Translations under genes and position numbers: made by a program
Assembly (NCBI RefSeq): GCF_003946605.1
Contig: NZ_RHOQ01000001.1
Span: forward strand, 372,001 to 436,000
Length of the DNA stretch: 64,000 nt
From: Companilactobacillus baiquanensis
GTDB lineage: Bacteria > Bacillota > Bacilli > Lactobacillales > Lactobacillaceae
Reading direction: 5' to 3'
The notes under the pieces: generated by a model
Databases searched by the model: none
What the model was told of the DNA's origin: nothing
Seen by the model: the letters and a program-made list of their open reading frames with translations, nothing else
Shown here: positions 47,659-56,950 of the stretch, piece by piece
How positions within the stretch are numbered: position 1 is the first letter of the stretch
How the letters are laid out: the number at the start of each line of letters is the position of its first letter

Positions 47659-48411
47659 GTGCTTACTGAAGAAAGACAACAGATTATATTACAGCAATTA
47701 AAAATACATAATATCGTTAAATTGCACGACTTGATTCCTCTTACTGGAGCATCAGCGTCAACTTTGCGAAGAGATTTAAAAGATCTTGAGAGTTGCCATA
47801 AATTATTAAGAATTCATGGAGGCGCCCAAAATGTTATTTCATTACATGAAGAACCTGCTCTTTCACAAAAGGCAACAGTTAATTTAGATGGAAAAAAAGC
47901 AATCGGAAAAGCTGCGGCAAATTTAGTTCAAAATAATGAGGTTATTTTCCTAGATTCTGGAACGACGATTCAATTTATGATTCCTTACTTAATAGAACAT
48001 AAAAATTTGTTAGTTGTAACCAATAGTGTTGATAATGCTTCTATGCTAGCCGATTACAGTATTGATACTTTTTTACCTGGCGGACGTCTTAAATCAGCCA
48101 CCAAGGCCTTAGTTGGTTCAACCATGATCCAAACTCTTGAAAGCTATCATTTTGATAAAGCTTTCATTGGAGCAAATGGTTTTTCAGCTGAATCTGGTTT
48201 TACAACACCTGATCCAGAAGAATCAGCTATAAAAAAATTAGCGATCGATCAATCTAATTTAGCTTTTGTTCTCTCAGATAGTTCCAAATATTGTCAAGTC
48301 AGTTTTAGCAAATTTGCTGATTTGAAAGATGTGACGCTAATTACCAGCGGATTATCTGACAAGGAATTGGAATTACTTAATAAAAAAACGAAAATTATGG
48401 AGGTTAATTAA
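47659..48411 (+). CDS. fruR: DeoR family fructose operon repressor FruR
   Basis: 250 residues from a GTG at 47659 (MLTEERQQIILQQLK), preferred because GGAGGAG is seven bases upstream and the family starts this way; an ATG six bases earlier is too close to the ribosome-binding site. The winged helix is at about 3-57 (GASASTLRRDLKDLE). The sugar-phosphate-binding domain has the DSGTT motif near residue 98 and GANGFS near 171. It likely senses fructose 1-phosphate. Directly followed by fruK, with stop and start adjacent. Confidence 0.94.
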   Translation: MLTEERQQIILQQLKIHNIVKLHDLIPLTGASASTLRRDLKDLESCHKLLRIHGGAQNVISLHEEPALSQKATVNLDGKKAIGKAAANLVQNNEVIFLDSGTTIQFMIPYLIEHKNLLVVTNSVDNASMLADYSIDTFLPGGRLKSATKALVGSTMIQTLESYHFDKAFIGANGFSAESGFTTPDPEESAIKKLAIDQSNLAFVLSDSSKYCQVSFSKFADLKDVTLITSGLSDKELELLNKKTKIMEVN

Positions 48412-49335
48412 TTGATTTATACTATTACAGCCAATCCTTCAATTGACTATGTATTACAATTAACGACTCTTACTACTGGTGAGGTCAATCGTTCTATTAA
48501 TGATGTTAAGCTCCCTGGCGGTAAAGGTATCAACGTTTCAAGAATTTTAAAAGAATTGCAAATCGATTCTACTGCTTTGGGATTCGTTGGTGGTGCTACT
48601 GGTAAAATGTTTGAAAACTTATTATCCGAACACGAAATAAAAACATCATTTACGACCGTTGCAGAAGATACAAGAATAAATGTCAAAGTCAACGCCATTA
48701 AGCAAGACGAAGAAACTGAGATCAATGGTACTGGACCAGCAATCTCGGATCAGGAAAAGAATACTTTTATCGAACAACTCAAAAAGGTTGGAAATGGTGA
48801 CGTCGTGATCATGTCCGGTAGCCTACCTCAAAAAATTTCCGACACGTTCTATCTTGATATAGCCGAGATGATCCAAAAACAAGGTGCTGATTTCGTTATT
48901 GATACAACTGGACAAGCATTATTGGACACATTACCGCTCAATCCACTAGTTGTTAAACCAAATCATCATGAACTAGCTGAATTGTTCAATGTTACATTTA
49001 AAAATAACCAAGATATTATTGATAATGCTAGAAAATTACTAGCAAAGGGTGCCAAACATGTTTTAGTTTCAATGGCTGGTGACGGTGCACTTCTAGTTAC
49101 TAAAGAACACGCATATCTAGCCAACGCTCCAAAGGGAACAGTAATAAATTCTGTTGGAGCTGGTGATTCAATGATCGCAGGTTTTGTTGGAACTTTTATG
49201 AAGACAAACGATGCTATTGAGAGTTTTCATATGGGAGCAGCCTGTGGATCAGCAACGGCCTTTAGCCAAGATATTGCTGTAAAAACTAAGATCAATGAAG
49301 TTTATCAAGATATTTCTATTAAAGAATTAGGTTAA
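48412..49335 (+). CDS. fruK: 1-phosphofructokinase
   Basis: 307 residues, PfkB family. It converts fructose 1-phosphate to fructose 1,6-bisphosphate. Motifs: ITANPSIDYVLQL at the start, LPGGKGINVSRILKELQ (substrate site), MSGSLPQ, and NSVGAGDSMIAGFVG with the catalytic Asp near 249. The start is a TTG with GGAGG eight bases upstream; it gives the expected family N-terminus. It lies between fruR and fruA. Confidence 0.95.
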   Translation: MIYTITANPSIDYVLQLTTLTTGEVNRSINDVKLPGGKGINVSRILKELQIDSTALGFVGGATGKMFENLLSEHEIKTSFTTVAEDTRINVKVNAIKQDEETEINGTGPAISDQEKNTFIEQLKKVGNGDVVIMSGSLPQKISDTFYLDIAEMIQKQGADFVIDTTGQALLDTLPLNPLVVKPNHHELAELFNVTFKNNQDIIDNARKLLAKGAKHVLVSMAGDGALLVTKEHAYLANAPKGTVINSVGAGDSMIAGFVGTFMKTNDAIESFHMGAACGSATAFSQDIAVKTKINEVYQDISIKELG

Positions 49336-49349
49336 GGGGGAAATTCCTA

Positions 49350-51290
49350 ATGGATCTAAAGCAGTTATTACTAAAAGACGCCATGATCATGGATTTAAAG
49401 GCTTCTACTAAAGAAGAAGCTATTGAGGAAATGGTCGACAAGTATTACCAAGTTGGTGTCATAAATGATAAAGAATTATACAAATCTGATATTTTAAAAC
49501 GTGAAGCACAAACAAGTACCGGTATTGGTGACGGAATCGCTATGCCACATGCTCGTGATAAAGCAGTTCAACGTGCGACCGTATTATTTGCTAAAAGTGA
49601 TAAAGGTATTGACTACAAATCATTAGATGGTCAACCTGCCTACTTATTCTTCATGATTGCCGCTCCAGATGGTGCAGACAATCTTCACTTGCAAGCTCTT
49701 GCAGCATTATCATCACTATTGATCAACCCTGATCTTGTAGCAAACTTAAAGAAAGCTACAACTGCTGAGGAAGTTCAAGAATTATTTGACAATGCAATGA
49801 AGGCTAAAGAGGCAAAAGATAAAGCTGATGAGGAAAAGCAAAAAGCTAAAGAAGCTGAAATCGAAGCCAGTGCCGCTAATAAAAAAGATGAAAAATCATA
49901 TGTAGTTGCTGTTACAGCCTGCCCTACCGGTATCGCCCATACATACATGGCTGAAGCCGCTCTTAAAGAACAAGCTGAAAAAATGGGTGTCGATATCAAA
50001 GTCGAAACTAACGGTTCTGAAGGTGTTAAACATAAGTTAACTGCAAATGAAATTGATCGTGCTGCTGGTGTTATCATTGCTGCCGATAAAAAAGTGGATA
50101 TGCCTAGATTTGATGGCAAACATCTTGTAAATCGTCCTGTTAGTGATGGTATCAACAAAGCTGAAGAATTGATCAATTTAGCAGTTGATCAAAAAGCTCC
50201 TGTCTTCCATTCTGAAGGCGGTGCTGTTGAGGAAGAAGAAAGTACTGAAAAGAAATCACTTTGGTCAAAAATTTATGCTGACTTAATGAATGGTATTTCA
50301 AATATGTTACCATTCGTTGTTGGTGGTGGTATTTTAATGGCTATCTCCTTCTTATTGGAAAACTCTGTTGGATCACATTCACAATGGTTCTTGTTCTTCA
50401 ATAACGTTGGTAACTATGCATTTAGTTTCTTAATCCCAGTTCTTGCCGCATATATTGCCGTTTCAATTGGTGATCGTCCTGCTCTACTACCTGGTTTTGT
50501 AGGTGGTTATATGGCCTCACAAGCTAGCGCTTCAGTTATTTCTTCAAAGAGTCCTGCCGGATTTATCGGTGGTCTACTTGCCGGTTTCATCGCTGGATGG
50601 ACAGTCGTTTACTTGAAGAAAGCTCTAAAGAATTTACCTAAATCATTAGATGGTCTAAAACCTATCCTATTATATCCAGTTCTAAGCTTACTGATTGTCG
50701 GAGCTATTATGTACTTCGCAGTCGACCCAGTTTTCGCTGTTGTAAACCATGCAATCACTTCATTCCTAGAAACAATGGGTACCGGTAATGCTGTTGTTCT
50801 TGGGGCTTTACTTGGTGGTATGATGTCAATCGATATGGGTGGTCCTTTCAACAAAGCCGCTTATACATTTGCTATTGGTACATTTACTGCTACACAAGAT
50901 GGTGCTTTGATGGCTGCTGTTATGGTTGGTGGTATGATCCCACCTCTAGCAATTGCTATTGCCACAACATTTTGGAAGAGTAAATTTACTGAACAAGAAA
51001 GACAAGCTGGTCTATCTAACTATGTCTTAGGTATTTCATTCATCACAGAAGGTGCTATTCCTTTTGCTGCTGGAGATCCATTACACGTAATCGTATCTAG
51101 TGTTATCGGTTCTGCAATCGGTGGTGGTTTGACACAACTATGGCATGTTAACGTTCCTGCCCCTCACGGTGGTATCTTCGTTACACCATTAGCTAACAAA
51201 CCATTAATGTATCTATTAGCCGTAATCATTGGTTCAATCATTTCTGGTGTTATCTATGGTATCTGGAAACCTGCTAAGAAAAAAGATTAA
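49350..51290 (+). CDS. fruA: PTS fructose transporter EIIABC
   Basis: 646 residues, all PTS domains in one chain. EIIA with phospho-His67 (GIAMPHARD), a charged Ala/Lys/Glu coiled linker (about 150-182), EIIB with phospho-Cys192 (VTACPTGIAHTYMAEA), and EIIC from about 310 with MGGPFNKAAY and TEGAIPFAAGDP. It imports fructose as fructose 1-phosphate for FruK. AAGGGGG precedes the ATG. A terminator follows the stop. Confidence 0.97.
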   Translation: MDLKQLLLKDAMIMDLKASTKEEAIEEMVDKYYQVGVINDKELYKSDILKREAQTSTGIGDGIAMPHARDKAVQRATVLFAKSDKGIDYKSLDGQPAYLFFMIAAPDGADNLHLQALAALSSLLINPDLVANLKKATTAEEVQELFDNAMKAKEAKDKADEEKQKAKEAEIEASAANKKDEKSYVVAVTACPTGIAHTYMAEAALKEQAEKMGVDIKVETNGSEGVKHKLTANEIDRAAGVIIAADKKVDMPRFDGKHLVNRPVSDGINKAEELINLAVDQKAPVFHSEGGAVEEEESTEKKSLWSKIYADLMNGISNMLPFVVGGGILMAISFLLENSVGSHSQWFLFFNNVGNYAFSFLIPVLAAYIAVSIGDRPALLPGFVGGYMASQASASVISSKSPAGFIGGLLAGFIAGWTVVYLKKALKNLPKSLDGLKPILLYPVLSLLIVGAIMYFAVDPVFAVVNHAITSFLETMGTGNAVVLGALLGGMMSIDMGGPFNKAAYTFAIGTFTATQDGALMAAVMVGGMIPPLAIAIATTFWKSKFTEQERQAGLSNYVLGISFITEGAIPFAAGDPLHVIVSSVIGSAIGGGLTQLWHVNVPAPHGGIFVTPLANKPLMYLLAVIIGSIISGVIYGIWKPAKKKD

Positions 51291-51295
51291 TAACT

Positions 51296-51327
51296 AAGGC
51301 CGTCCTCATTTGAGGGCGACCTTTTTG
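51296..51327 (+). terminator. fru operon terminator
   Basis: AAGGCCGTCCTCA pairs with TGAGGGCGACCTT with one mismatch and one G-U, then five U. It lies just past the fruA stop. Confidence 0.8.
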
Positions 51328-51376
51328 TATTACATAAACATTCCATATATACTTATTATATTAGGAGGTTAATTCA

Positions 51377-52246
51377 ATGAAAGAAAAACAAGTATTTCAT
51401 ATTAATGGTTATATTGGTTTAATTTTAGCCATTTTATTCATCGTAGGTGGTGGATGGCTATTTCTCTCCGGAACAAAGACTGCTAGCTCTACAAGTATTA
51501 TTTTGGGAATTATCTTAATTTTAATTGCAATTTTTGGTGCTAGTTCTCTAACAGTTATTGGACCTAATCAAGCTAAAGTCCTAACTTTCTTTGGTAAATA
51601 TATCGGAACAATTCGTGATGCCGGATTATTTATGACAGTTCCATTGACTGGTAAAACATCAATTTCTCTAAGAGTTCGTAATTTCAACAGTGCTATTTTA
51701 AAAGTTAATGACTTGCGTGGTAATCCGGTTGAAATTGCCGCCGTTATTGTATTTAAAGTTGTCGATACAAGTATGGCATTGTTTGCCGTCGATAATTATG
51801 AGCAATTCGTTGAAATTCAAAGTGAATCTGCTGTTCGTCATATTGCTTCTGAATATCCTTACGATACTTTTGATAACAGTAAACAACCTTTGACATTGCG
51901 CAGTAACCCAACTGAAGTTTCTGACCGCTTGACTCAAGAATTACAGGAACGCTTGAACGTAGCCGGTGTTGAGATCGTCGAAACTAGATTAACTCATCTA
52001 GCCTATGCAACTGAAATCGCTAGTGCAATGCTGCAAAGACAACAATCAACAGCCATTCTATCTGCTCGTAAAGTCATCGTTGAAGGTGCTGTTTCTATCA
52101 CTGAAGATACTATTAAACGTTTAGAAAACGACACTGGTATGCAATTATCAGACGATAAGAAGTTACAGCTAATAAATAATATGATGGTAACGATTATTTC
52201 AGAACGTGGTTCTCAACCGATTATCAATACTTCTGATGTTAAATAA
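51377..52246 (+). CDS. SPFH/band 7 domain membrane protein
   Basis: 289 residues. Two N-terminal membrane helices (about 10-30 and 38-60), then an SPFH/band 7 domain starting at VIGPNQAKVLTFFGKYIGTI with VEIAAVIVFKVVDT in the core and RLTHLAYATEIASAMLQRQQ towards the end. Relatives scaffold membrane microdomains or regulate proteases such as FtsH. It is monocistronic, with AGGAGG before the ATG and a very strong terminator after it. Confidence 0.88.
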   Translation: MKEKQVFHINGYIGLILAILFIVGGGWLFLSGTKTASSTSIILGIILILIAIFGASSLTVIGPNQAKVLTFFGKYIGTIRDAGLFMTVPLTGKTSISLRVRNFNSAILKVNDLRGNPVEIAAVIVFKVVDTSMALFAVDNYEQFVEIQSESAVRHIASEYPYDTFDNSKQPLTLRSNPTEVSDRLTQELQERLNVAGVEIVETRLTHLAYATEIASAMLQRQQSTAILSARKVIVEGAVSITEDTIKRLENDTGMQLSDDKKLQLINNMMVTIISERGSQPIINTSDVK

Positions 52247-52250
52247 TTAA

Positions 52251-52303
52251 AAAAAGTTCCTTTATAAGTGATCAGTTTGTAAGCACTTATAAAGGAACTT
52301 TTT
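52251..52303. terminator. Bidirectional terminator with a perfect 20-bp stem
   Basis: AAAAAGTTCCTTTATAAGTG (52251-52270) pairs without mismatch with the segment 52284-52303 around a 13-base loop. It lies between the convergent SPFH and VanZ genes; the VanZ stop codon overlaps the end of the right arm. Confidence 0.9.
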
Positions 52304-52808
52304 AAATCCATTTTTCAAATAGTCTTTTCTTAGATGCATATTGGTAAACCAAGAACAATGAAGCTCCGATAAAGATCCCAACGCCATTGGATATTACATC
52401 ACTAATATCACTAGTTCGATTAATTAAGAATAAGTGTGATAAATAAAATTGTAGAGTTTCAATTGAAGCACCAACTATTAATCCGATGGGAATCACATCA
52501 AATAATGAGATTTCAGCAAAATATTCTTTGATTAGATAACCTAAAGGAATTGTCAAAATAATATTTTCAATAAATCCTAAATCATAATAGATTCGATGTA
52601 TATTTACTGATCCAGCTCCTGCTGGCATTACATAAACTGACCTGCCGTCAAATGACATCGGTGTAAATAAAATAACACCTATAAAAGTTAAATAGCCTAG
52701 ACTGAATAGCGCCATTCTTCTCTTCTCAAATTCTTTAACATTAGTTAAAATATAAACTCCGCTTAAAAATGAAATACTGGAAATCACAAAAAATGGTATC
52801 CACCGCAT
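52302..52808 (-). CDS. VanZ-like family membrane protein
   Basis: 168 residues from the ATG at 52806-52808, since AAGGAG lies eight bases before it and only two before the alternative ATG at 52814. Five hydrophobic segments. The block FIENIILTIPLGYLIKEYF and ETLQFYLSHLFLINRTSDISDVISNGVG are VanZ-family hallmarks. The VanZ of enterococci lowers teicoplanin susceptibility, but chromosomal relatives such as this have no known resistance role. Monocistronic. Confidence 0.85.
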   Translation of the reverse strand: MRWIPFFVISSISFLSGVYILTNVKEFEKRRMALFSLGYLTFIGVILFTPMSFDGRSVYVMPAGAGSVNIHRIYYDLGFIENIILTIPLGYLIKEYFAEISLFDVIPIGLIVGASIETLQFYLSHLFLINRTSDISDVISNGVGIFIGASLFLVYQYASKKRLFEKWI

Positions 52809-52938
52809 TAACATCGCTCCTTTTTAAATTTGCTTTTATGCTTTTGATTGTCTGAATTAATTTATAGATTAACCTTACTATCGACAAGTTTAAGCAAACT
52901 TAAAAAAGTGTGACTATTTTGTGATGGAAACCATTTAT

Positions 52939-54756
52939 TTAACCTTTTTTATACTTTTTATGAAAATCTGTACTGGCCAATGTAATTTTAATAGTCTGAG
53001 CAGTAGTCTTGGGAATTCCCAGATCAGTCATTTCTTCAACTGAAGCTTCCTTCATTTTCTTAACTGAACCGTACTTCTTTAATAGTTTAGTTCTAGTTTT
53101 AGGTCCAACGCCTTGAATACCATCTAATCGAGATGACAAAGCATTTTTACTTCTAGTCTTACGATGGAATGTGATTGCAAATCTATGAACCTCGTCCTGA
53201 ATTCTTTGTAATAAATAAAATCCCTGACTTTTACGATCTAACGGTACTTCTTCCCCATCTTCACCAACGATCAAATGGGATGTGTTATGATGATCATCTT
53301 TGACCATCCCGGCAACCGGAATATGTATTCCTAGTTCATTTTCCAAAACATCCATCACAGCTCGTAGCTCAATAATGCCACCATCCATTAAAATTAGATC
53401 CGGTAAATTATCTTTTTCTTTGATCAATCTGGAATATCGACGATAAATAACTTCTCTTGTATTAGCGGCTTCATCAGCGCCAGACTGGTGTTCTACTTCA
53501 CCTTTAATTTTATATTTACGATAACCACTCTTTTCAGGACGTCCATCTTGAAACATTACCATTGCAGAAACTGGACTTGTTCCTTGGATATGAGAATGAT
53601 CAAATGATTCAATAACATGTCCATATGGTAATCCTAAAGCATCAAAAATTTGTTTTTGCGCACCATAAGTCTGACGGTTATCTAATTCCATCAAACGGAA
53701 TTTCTCTTGTAATACTAACTTGGAATTCTCATGTGCCATTTCCATTAAATCACGTTTTTGGCCACGTTGAGGTGTTCTAAAGGGAACGTTTAATACTTGT
53801 GATAAAGTCTCTTTATCCAAATTATCAGGTACCAAAATTTCTTTTGGCAGAACCTGATTACGACGATTATAGAACTGTAAAATAAATGTCGAAAGTTCTT
53901 CTTCTGGACTATTGATACAAGCAAAGACACGTTTTTCTCGTTTCATAAGTCTGGCTTGTCGAATGAAGAAAATTTGAATAGAGATCCAGCCTTTTTCAAC
54001 ATAATAATTAAAAATATCTCTTGGTGTACTATCGTTAGAAATAATTTTTTGCTTCTCGACAGTAGCTTCAATATATTGAATTTGATCACGTAGTTCTGCT
54101 GCTCGCTCATATTCTTCTTTTTTGGCAGCCTTCATCATTCTGCTGTTCAGGCTGCGCTTAATTTCAGCAACATTACCACCTAAAAAGCTCTTAATTTTTT
54201 CAATCTGCGTATCATATTCAGATTTTGGAACTTCTTTAAAACAAGCCCCTAAGCACTGTCCCATATGATAATACAAACAAGGACGACCTAAATGCCCCTG
54301 ACAACGTCTTAATGGATAAACTTTCTGTAAAAAATTCAAAGTATTTTGAGCCGCATAAACATTAGGATATGGGCCAAAATAATATCCACCATCTTTTTTA
54401 ATTAAACCAGTTATTTCCATTTTGGGATCACGTTCATTTGTGATCTTTATATAAGGATATCCTGTCCCTCGTTTTAACTTTATATTATAGTATGGTTGAT
54501 GTTTTTGAATAAGAGTTATTTCTAATAGAAAAGCCTCCTTGTCGTTTGAAGTAATAATCGTTTCAAAATCACGTATTTCAGAAACTAATCTAGCAGTCTT
54601 ACCTTCATGTGAACTTTTAAAATAGGAACGAACTCGATTCTTTAAATTCTTAGCCTTACCAACATAAATAATCTTTGAATTAACGTCCTTCATCAGATAA
54701 CATCCCGGTTTTGGTGGTAAAAGACTTAATTTATGTTCAAGATATTCAGTAGCCAA
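52939..54756 (-). CDS. uvrC: Excinuclease ABC subunit C
   Basis: 605 residues. Makes both incisions in nucleotide excision repair. An N-terminal GIY-YIG nuclease (LPPKPGCYLMKDVNSKIIYV, about 13-32), a cysteine cluster near 155-172 (RRCQGHLGRPCLYYHMGQC), a UVR coiled coil (EYERAAELRDQIQYIE, about 214), the RNase H-like second nuclease (ESFDHSHIQGTSPVSAMV) and C-terminal helix-hairpin-helix (LDGIQGVGPKTRTKLLKKYG). The start is a TTG with AAGGAG eight bases upstream. Confidence 0.97.
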   Translation of the reverse strand: MATEYLEHKLSLLPPKPGCYLMKDVNSKIIYVGKAKNLKNRVRSYFKSSHEGKTARLVSEIRDFETIITSNDKEAFLLEITLIQKHQPYYNIKLKRGTGYPYIKITNERDPKMEITGLIKKDGGYYFGPYPNVYAAQNTLNFLQKVYPLRRCQGHLGRPCLYYHMGQCLGACFKEVPKSEYDTQIEKIKSFLGGNVAEIKRSLNSRMMKAAKKEEYERAAELRDQIQYIEATVEKQKIISNDSTPRDIFNYYVEKGWISIQIFFIRQARLMKREKRVFACINSPEEELSTFILQFYNRRNQVLPKEILVPDNLDKETLSQVLNVPFRTPQRGQKRDLMEMAHENSKLVLQEKFRLMELDNRQTYGAQKQIFDALGLPYGHVIESFDHSHIQGTSPVSAMVMFQDGRPEKSGYRKYKIKGEVEHQSGADEAANTREVIYRRYSRLIKEKDNLPDLILMDGGIIELRAVMDVLENELGIHIPVAGMVKDDHHNTSHLIVGEDGEEVPLDRKSQGFYLLQRIQDEVHRFAITFHRKTRSKNALSSRLDGIQGVGPKTRTKLLKKYGSVKKMKEASVEEMTDLGIPKTTAQTIKITLASTDFHKKYKKG

Positions 54757-54832
54757 TCGACTATCTCCTTCCTATTAATGAATTATTGCATGCTCTTTAT
54801 ATTTTAAACTATTAAAAAAAGGTTGCAACAAT

Positions 54833-54861
54833 TTGAGTTTTCTAGCTGATGGTCCTATAAT
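54833..54861 (+). promoter_or_regulatory. Sigma-A promoter of the 49-aa microprotein gene
   Basis: -35 TTGAGT (54833-54838), 17-base spacer, perfect -10 TATAAT (54856-54861). The leader before the ATG would be about 35 bases. Confidence 0.75.
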
Positions 54862-54902
54862 GTACTTAAAAGATAAAGAATAACTGAAAGGGGCTGATTC
54901 CG

Positions 54903-55052
54903 ATGGGCTTAACAGTGAAACGCGAAAATGATTTTGGCAGTTTATTTGATAAATTTGCCTCACTTCCCGATGATGTAAAAGAAAACGTTAAACGCGTTGA
55001 ATCTGCGGAAAAGAAATCTTCAAAGGATGAAAATTCCAAAGATCATAAGTAA
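54903..55052 (+). CDS. SPJ_0845-like 49-aa microprotein
   Basis: 49 residues: MGLTVKRENDFGSLFDKFAS then a highly charged Lys/Glu/Asp/Ser tail. It starts with an ATG behind AAAGGGG (nine-base spacing) and has a textbook promoter and a terminator, so it is real despite its size. The MGLT-x-KR start and length match what I recall of the SPJ_0845 family of Lactobacillales; function unknown. No membrane segment. Confidence 0.8.
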   Translation: MGLTVKRENDFGSLFDKFASLPDDVKENVKRVESAEKKSSKDENSKDHK

Positions 55053-55146
55053 TGATAACTTCTCATATGTTTCATTCTTCCTTAGTAGAAGAGTGATTGC
55101 CATTTACATATACTGTCCGTTACAATATAAAACCCTTTTGATAAAT

Positions 55147-55190
55147 AAAAATAACAGGACTCACCGATTTGGTGGGTTCTGTTATTTTTT
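55147..55190. terminator. Bidirectional terminator after the microprotein gene
   Basis: AAATAACAG (55149-55157) pairs with CTGTTATTT (55179-55187), with CACC/GGTG inside. U-rich tails follow on both strands. The convergent gene's stop codon (55182-55184) lies in the right arm. Confidence 0.75.
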
Positions 55191-55628
55191 TAGGTCAACA
55201 TAATTTGCATTTATAACTGGACGTGAAGTTTCTCGACCTCTTCCAGTCTCGTATTCTTCCGATTTAGCCACTCTACCGTAGAATCTTACCTCTGTTCCAA
55301 CGGAGAAACGATTGGCATTATCAGACTTACTATAATCAAAATTCAGTTTAATAGCATTTGATTGATCTTTACCATTTAAAACTACCAACATGTAGCTACT
55401 ATCACGATTAAAAACAACTTTTTCGACTGTACCATATTGATATATCTTAGTACCTTCATACAATTGTGGATTTTCGTAAAGATTCTGAAATGAGACATAA
55501 TTATAATCTTTACGCCTGATCACACGATCGAAATTTACAGCATTAGTTGTATTGTATTTCATTGAAATAATTGATCCACCACTAATAAGTGTTATGAGTG
55601 AAATTCCCAATACCACTCGCTTAAACAT
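55182..55628 (-). CDS. Exported or membrane-anchored protein, unknown function
   Basis: 148 residues. An N-terminal hydrophobic segment (about 5-24, VVLGISLITLISGGSIISM) suggests a signal anchor. The rest is beta-rich, with YEGTKIYQYGTVEKVVFN and VGTEVRFYGRVAKSEEY, which have an OB-fold-like look (a t-RNA- or cation-binding-type barrel is only a guess). No cysteine, no sortase motif. It stands alone between mgtC and the microprotein. I do not recognise the family. Confidence 0.75.
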   Translation of the reverse strand: MFKRVVLGISLITLISGGSIISMKYNTTNAVNFDRVIRRKDYNYVSFQNLYENPQLYEGTKIYQYGTVEKVVFNRDSSYMLVVLNGKDQSNAIKLNFDYSKSDNANRFSVGTEVRFYGRVAKSEEYETGRGRETSRPVINANYVDLKK

Positions 55629-55727
55629 TTAATTCCCCCTGACAAGAAAACTGTATCAGATGATTTTTTCTATTACAACCAAGAAAAAATTATCAAAATC
55701 ATAAATTGTTACATCAAAAATATAAAT

Positions 55728-56429
55728 TTATCCTGCAGCAATTGTTCTAACTTTGATAACGTCATCGTGATTGGACAGATCTTCTATAACTGTCACATAC
55801 TTCAAAGTTCGAGGTAACTTTACCTCATAAACATTCGTATATAAATATTCACCGTCGATTTTATTAGCTCTAAAAACCACATTACTTATAGCAATATTTT
55901 TATTTTGAAAATAATCTGAAATAAACTTTTTTGTATCAACTTTATTTCGATATTGAATTTCAATGCTTTTTACCGCACTAACTCTAACAATACGTTTCAA
56001 AAAAGCAATAACCCCAAAAACAACTATAAAACTTGCAATGGCAATCACATAATCGCCCATACCAACGGCAAGCCCCATACATGCTACTACCCACAGACTT
56101 GCTGCAGTAGTTAAACCTTTGATGGAGTGATGTTCAACAATAATAGTCCCAGCACCAAGAAACCCAATTCCACTGACGACTTGAGCTATCAAACGAGCCT
56201 CATCAGTTCTAATGATCCCCTTATACTGCGGATATTGTGCGGCTATTCTCAATGCGTTAAACCCTATTTCTTTTTGAATCAAAGCTACAATACAAGCACC
56301 TAAACAGACCAGGATATGTGTTCTAATACCAGCTGGTCTATTTTTATGCTCTCTATCCCAACCAATAACACCTGAAATGGCAGTGGCGATGATCAATCTT
56401 ACTATTATAGTAACTGTACTTAATTGCAC
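55728..56429 (-). CDS. MgtC/SapB family membrane protein
   Basis: 233 residues. Four or five membrane helices in the first 150 residues with the family block IGWDREHKNRPAGIRTHILV (about 22-41) and GIGFLGAGTIIVEHHSIKGLTTAASLWV (about 92-119), then a soluble ACT-like C-terminal domain. Members affect magnesium starvation survival or membrane ATPase activity; direct magnesium transport is not shown. The ATG at 56429 has GGGGGAGG upstream. A phosphatase gene lies just upstream on the same strand. Confidence 0.9.
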   Translation of the reverse strand: MQLSTVTIIVRLIIATAISGVIGWDREHKNRPAGIRTHILVCLGACIVALIQKEIGFNALRIAAQYPQYKGIIRTDEARLIAQVVSGIGFLGAGTIIVEHHSIKGLTTAASLWVVACMGLAVGMGDYVIAIASFIVVFGVIAFLKRIVRVSAVKSIEIQYRNKVDTKKFISDYFQNKNIAISNVVFRANKIDGEYLYTNVYEVKLPRTLKYVTVIEDLSNHDDVIKVRTIAAG

Positions 56430-56449
56430 AGTAATGCCTCCCCCATAAA

Positions 56450-56482
56450 AAAAGAGCTTGAAACAATCAGTCTCTGACTCTT
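56450..56482 (-). terminator. Weak terminator after the phosphatase gene
   Basis: Reverse strand AAGAG (56482-56478) pairs with CTCTT (56456-56452) across a long loop, followed by seven U. The short stem makes it uncertain. Confidence 0.4.
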
Positions 56483-56936
56483 ATTTAATACTATTCAAAA
56501 GAAAATTTGCCCAATATGGAATTGCCTGACTTAATTGTGAATAAGTTCGGTCAAACTTGTGATCATACCAGGGATCTTGAATTTCTTTATTATCAATAAA
56601 TTCCAATGCTAAATGGATCTTATCTTGATAGACATTAGTCATATTCTTTAAATCAATAATATTTTGATGATCCATTCCAATAATTAAATCTGCTTGAGAA
56701 AAATCTAGCTGAGAAATTTTCTGTGATCGATGTTGGATTATTTTTACATGATGTTTTTTTAATTCAGTGACCGCTCCATCATGCATCGGATTACCCATTT
56801 CATAATCCTCAGTTGCACGAGATTTAACAGAGATTTTATCAGTTAAATTATGAGCATCAATATACTCACGCATCATCATTTCGGCCATTGGCGAGCGACA
56901 AATATTACCCAAACAGACAAAAATAATACTCTTCAT
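56481..56936 (-). CDS. Low-molecular-weight protein tyrosine phosphatase
   Basis: 151 residues. The active-site P-loop VCLGNICRSPMAE (C-x5-R, with Cys8 and Arg14) is at the N-terminus and the general-acid Asp is in IQDPWYDH near 121. Such enzymes remove phosphate from tyrosine kinases that control polysaccharide synthesis, or act in stress response; no kinase gene is nearby. It is 14 bases after the small HTH gene and likely co-transcribed with it. Confidence 0.94.
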   Translation of the reverse strand: MKSIIFVCLGNICRSPMAEMMMREYIDAHNLTDKISVKSRATEDYEMGNPMHDGAVTELKKHHVKIIQHRSQKISQLDFSQADLIIGMDHQNIIDLKNMTNVYQDKIHLALEFIDNKEIQDPWYDHKFDRTYSQLSQAIPYWANFLLNSIK

Positions 56937-56950
56937 TTGTTTTCCCTCGA

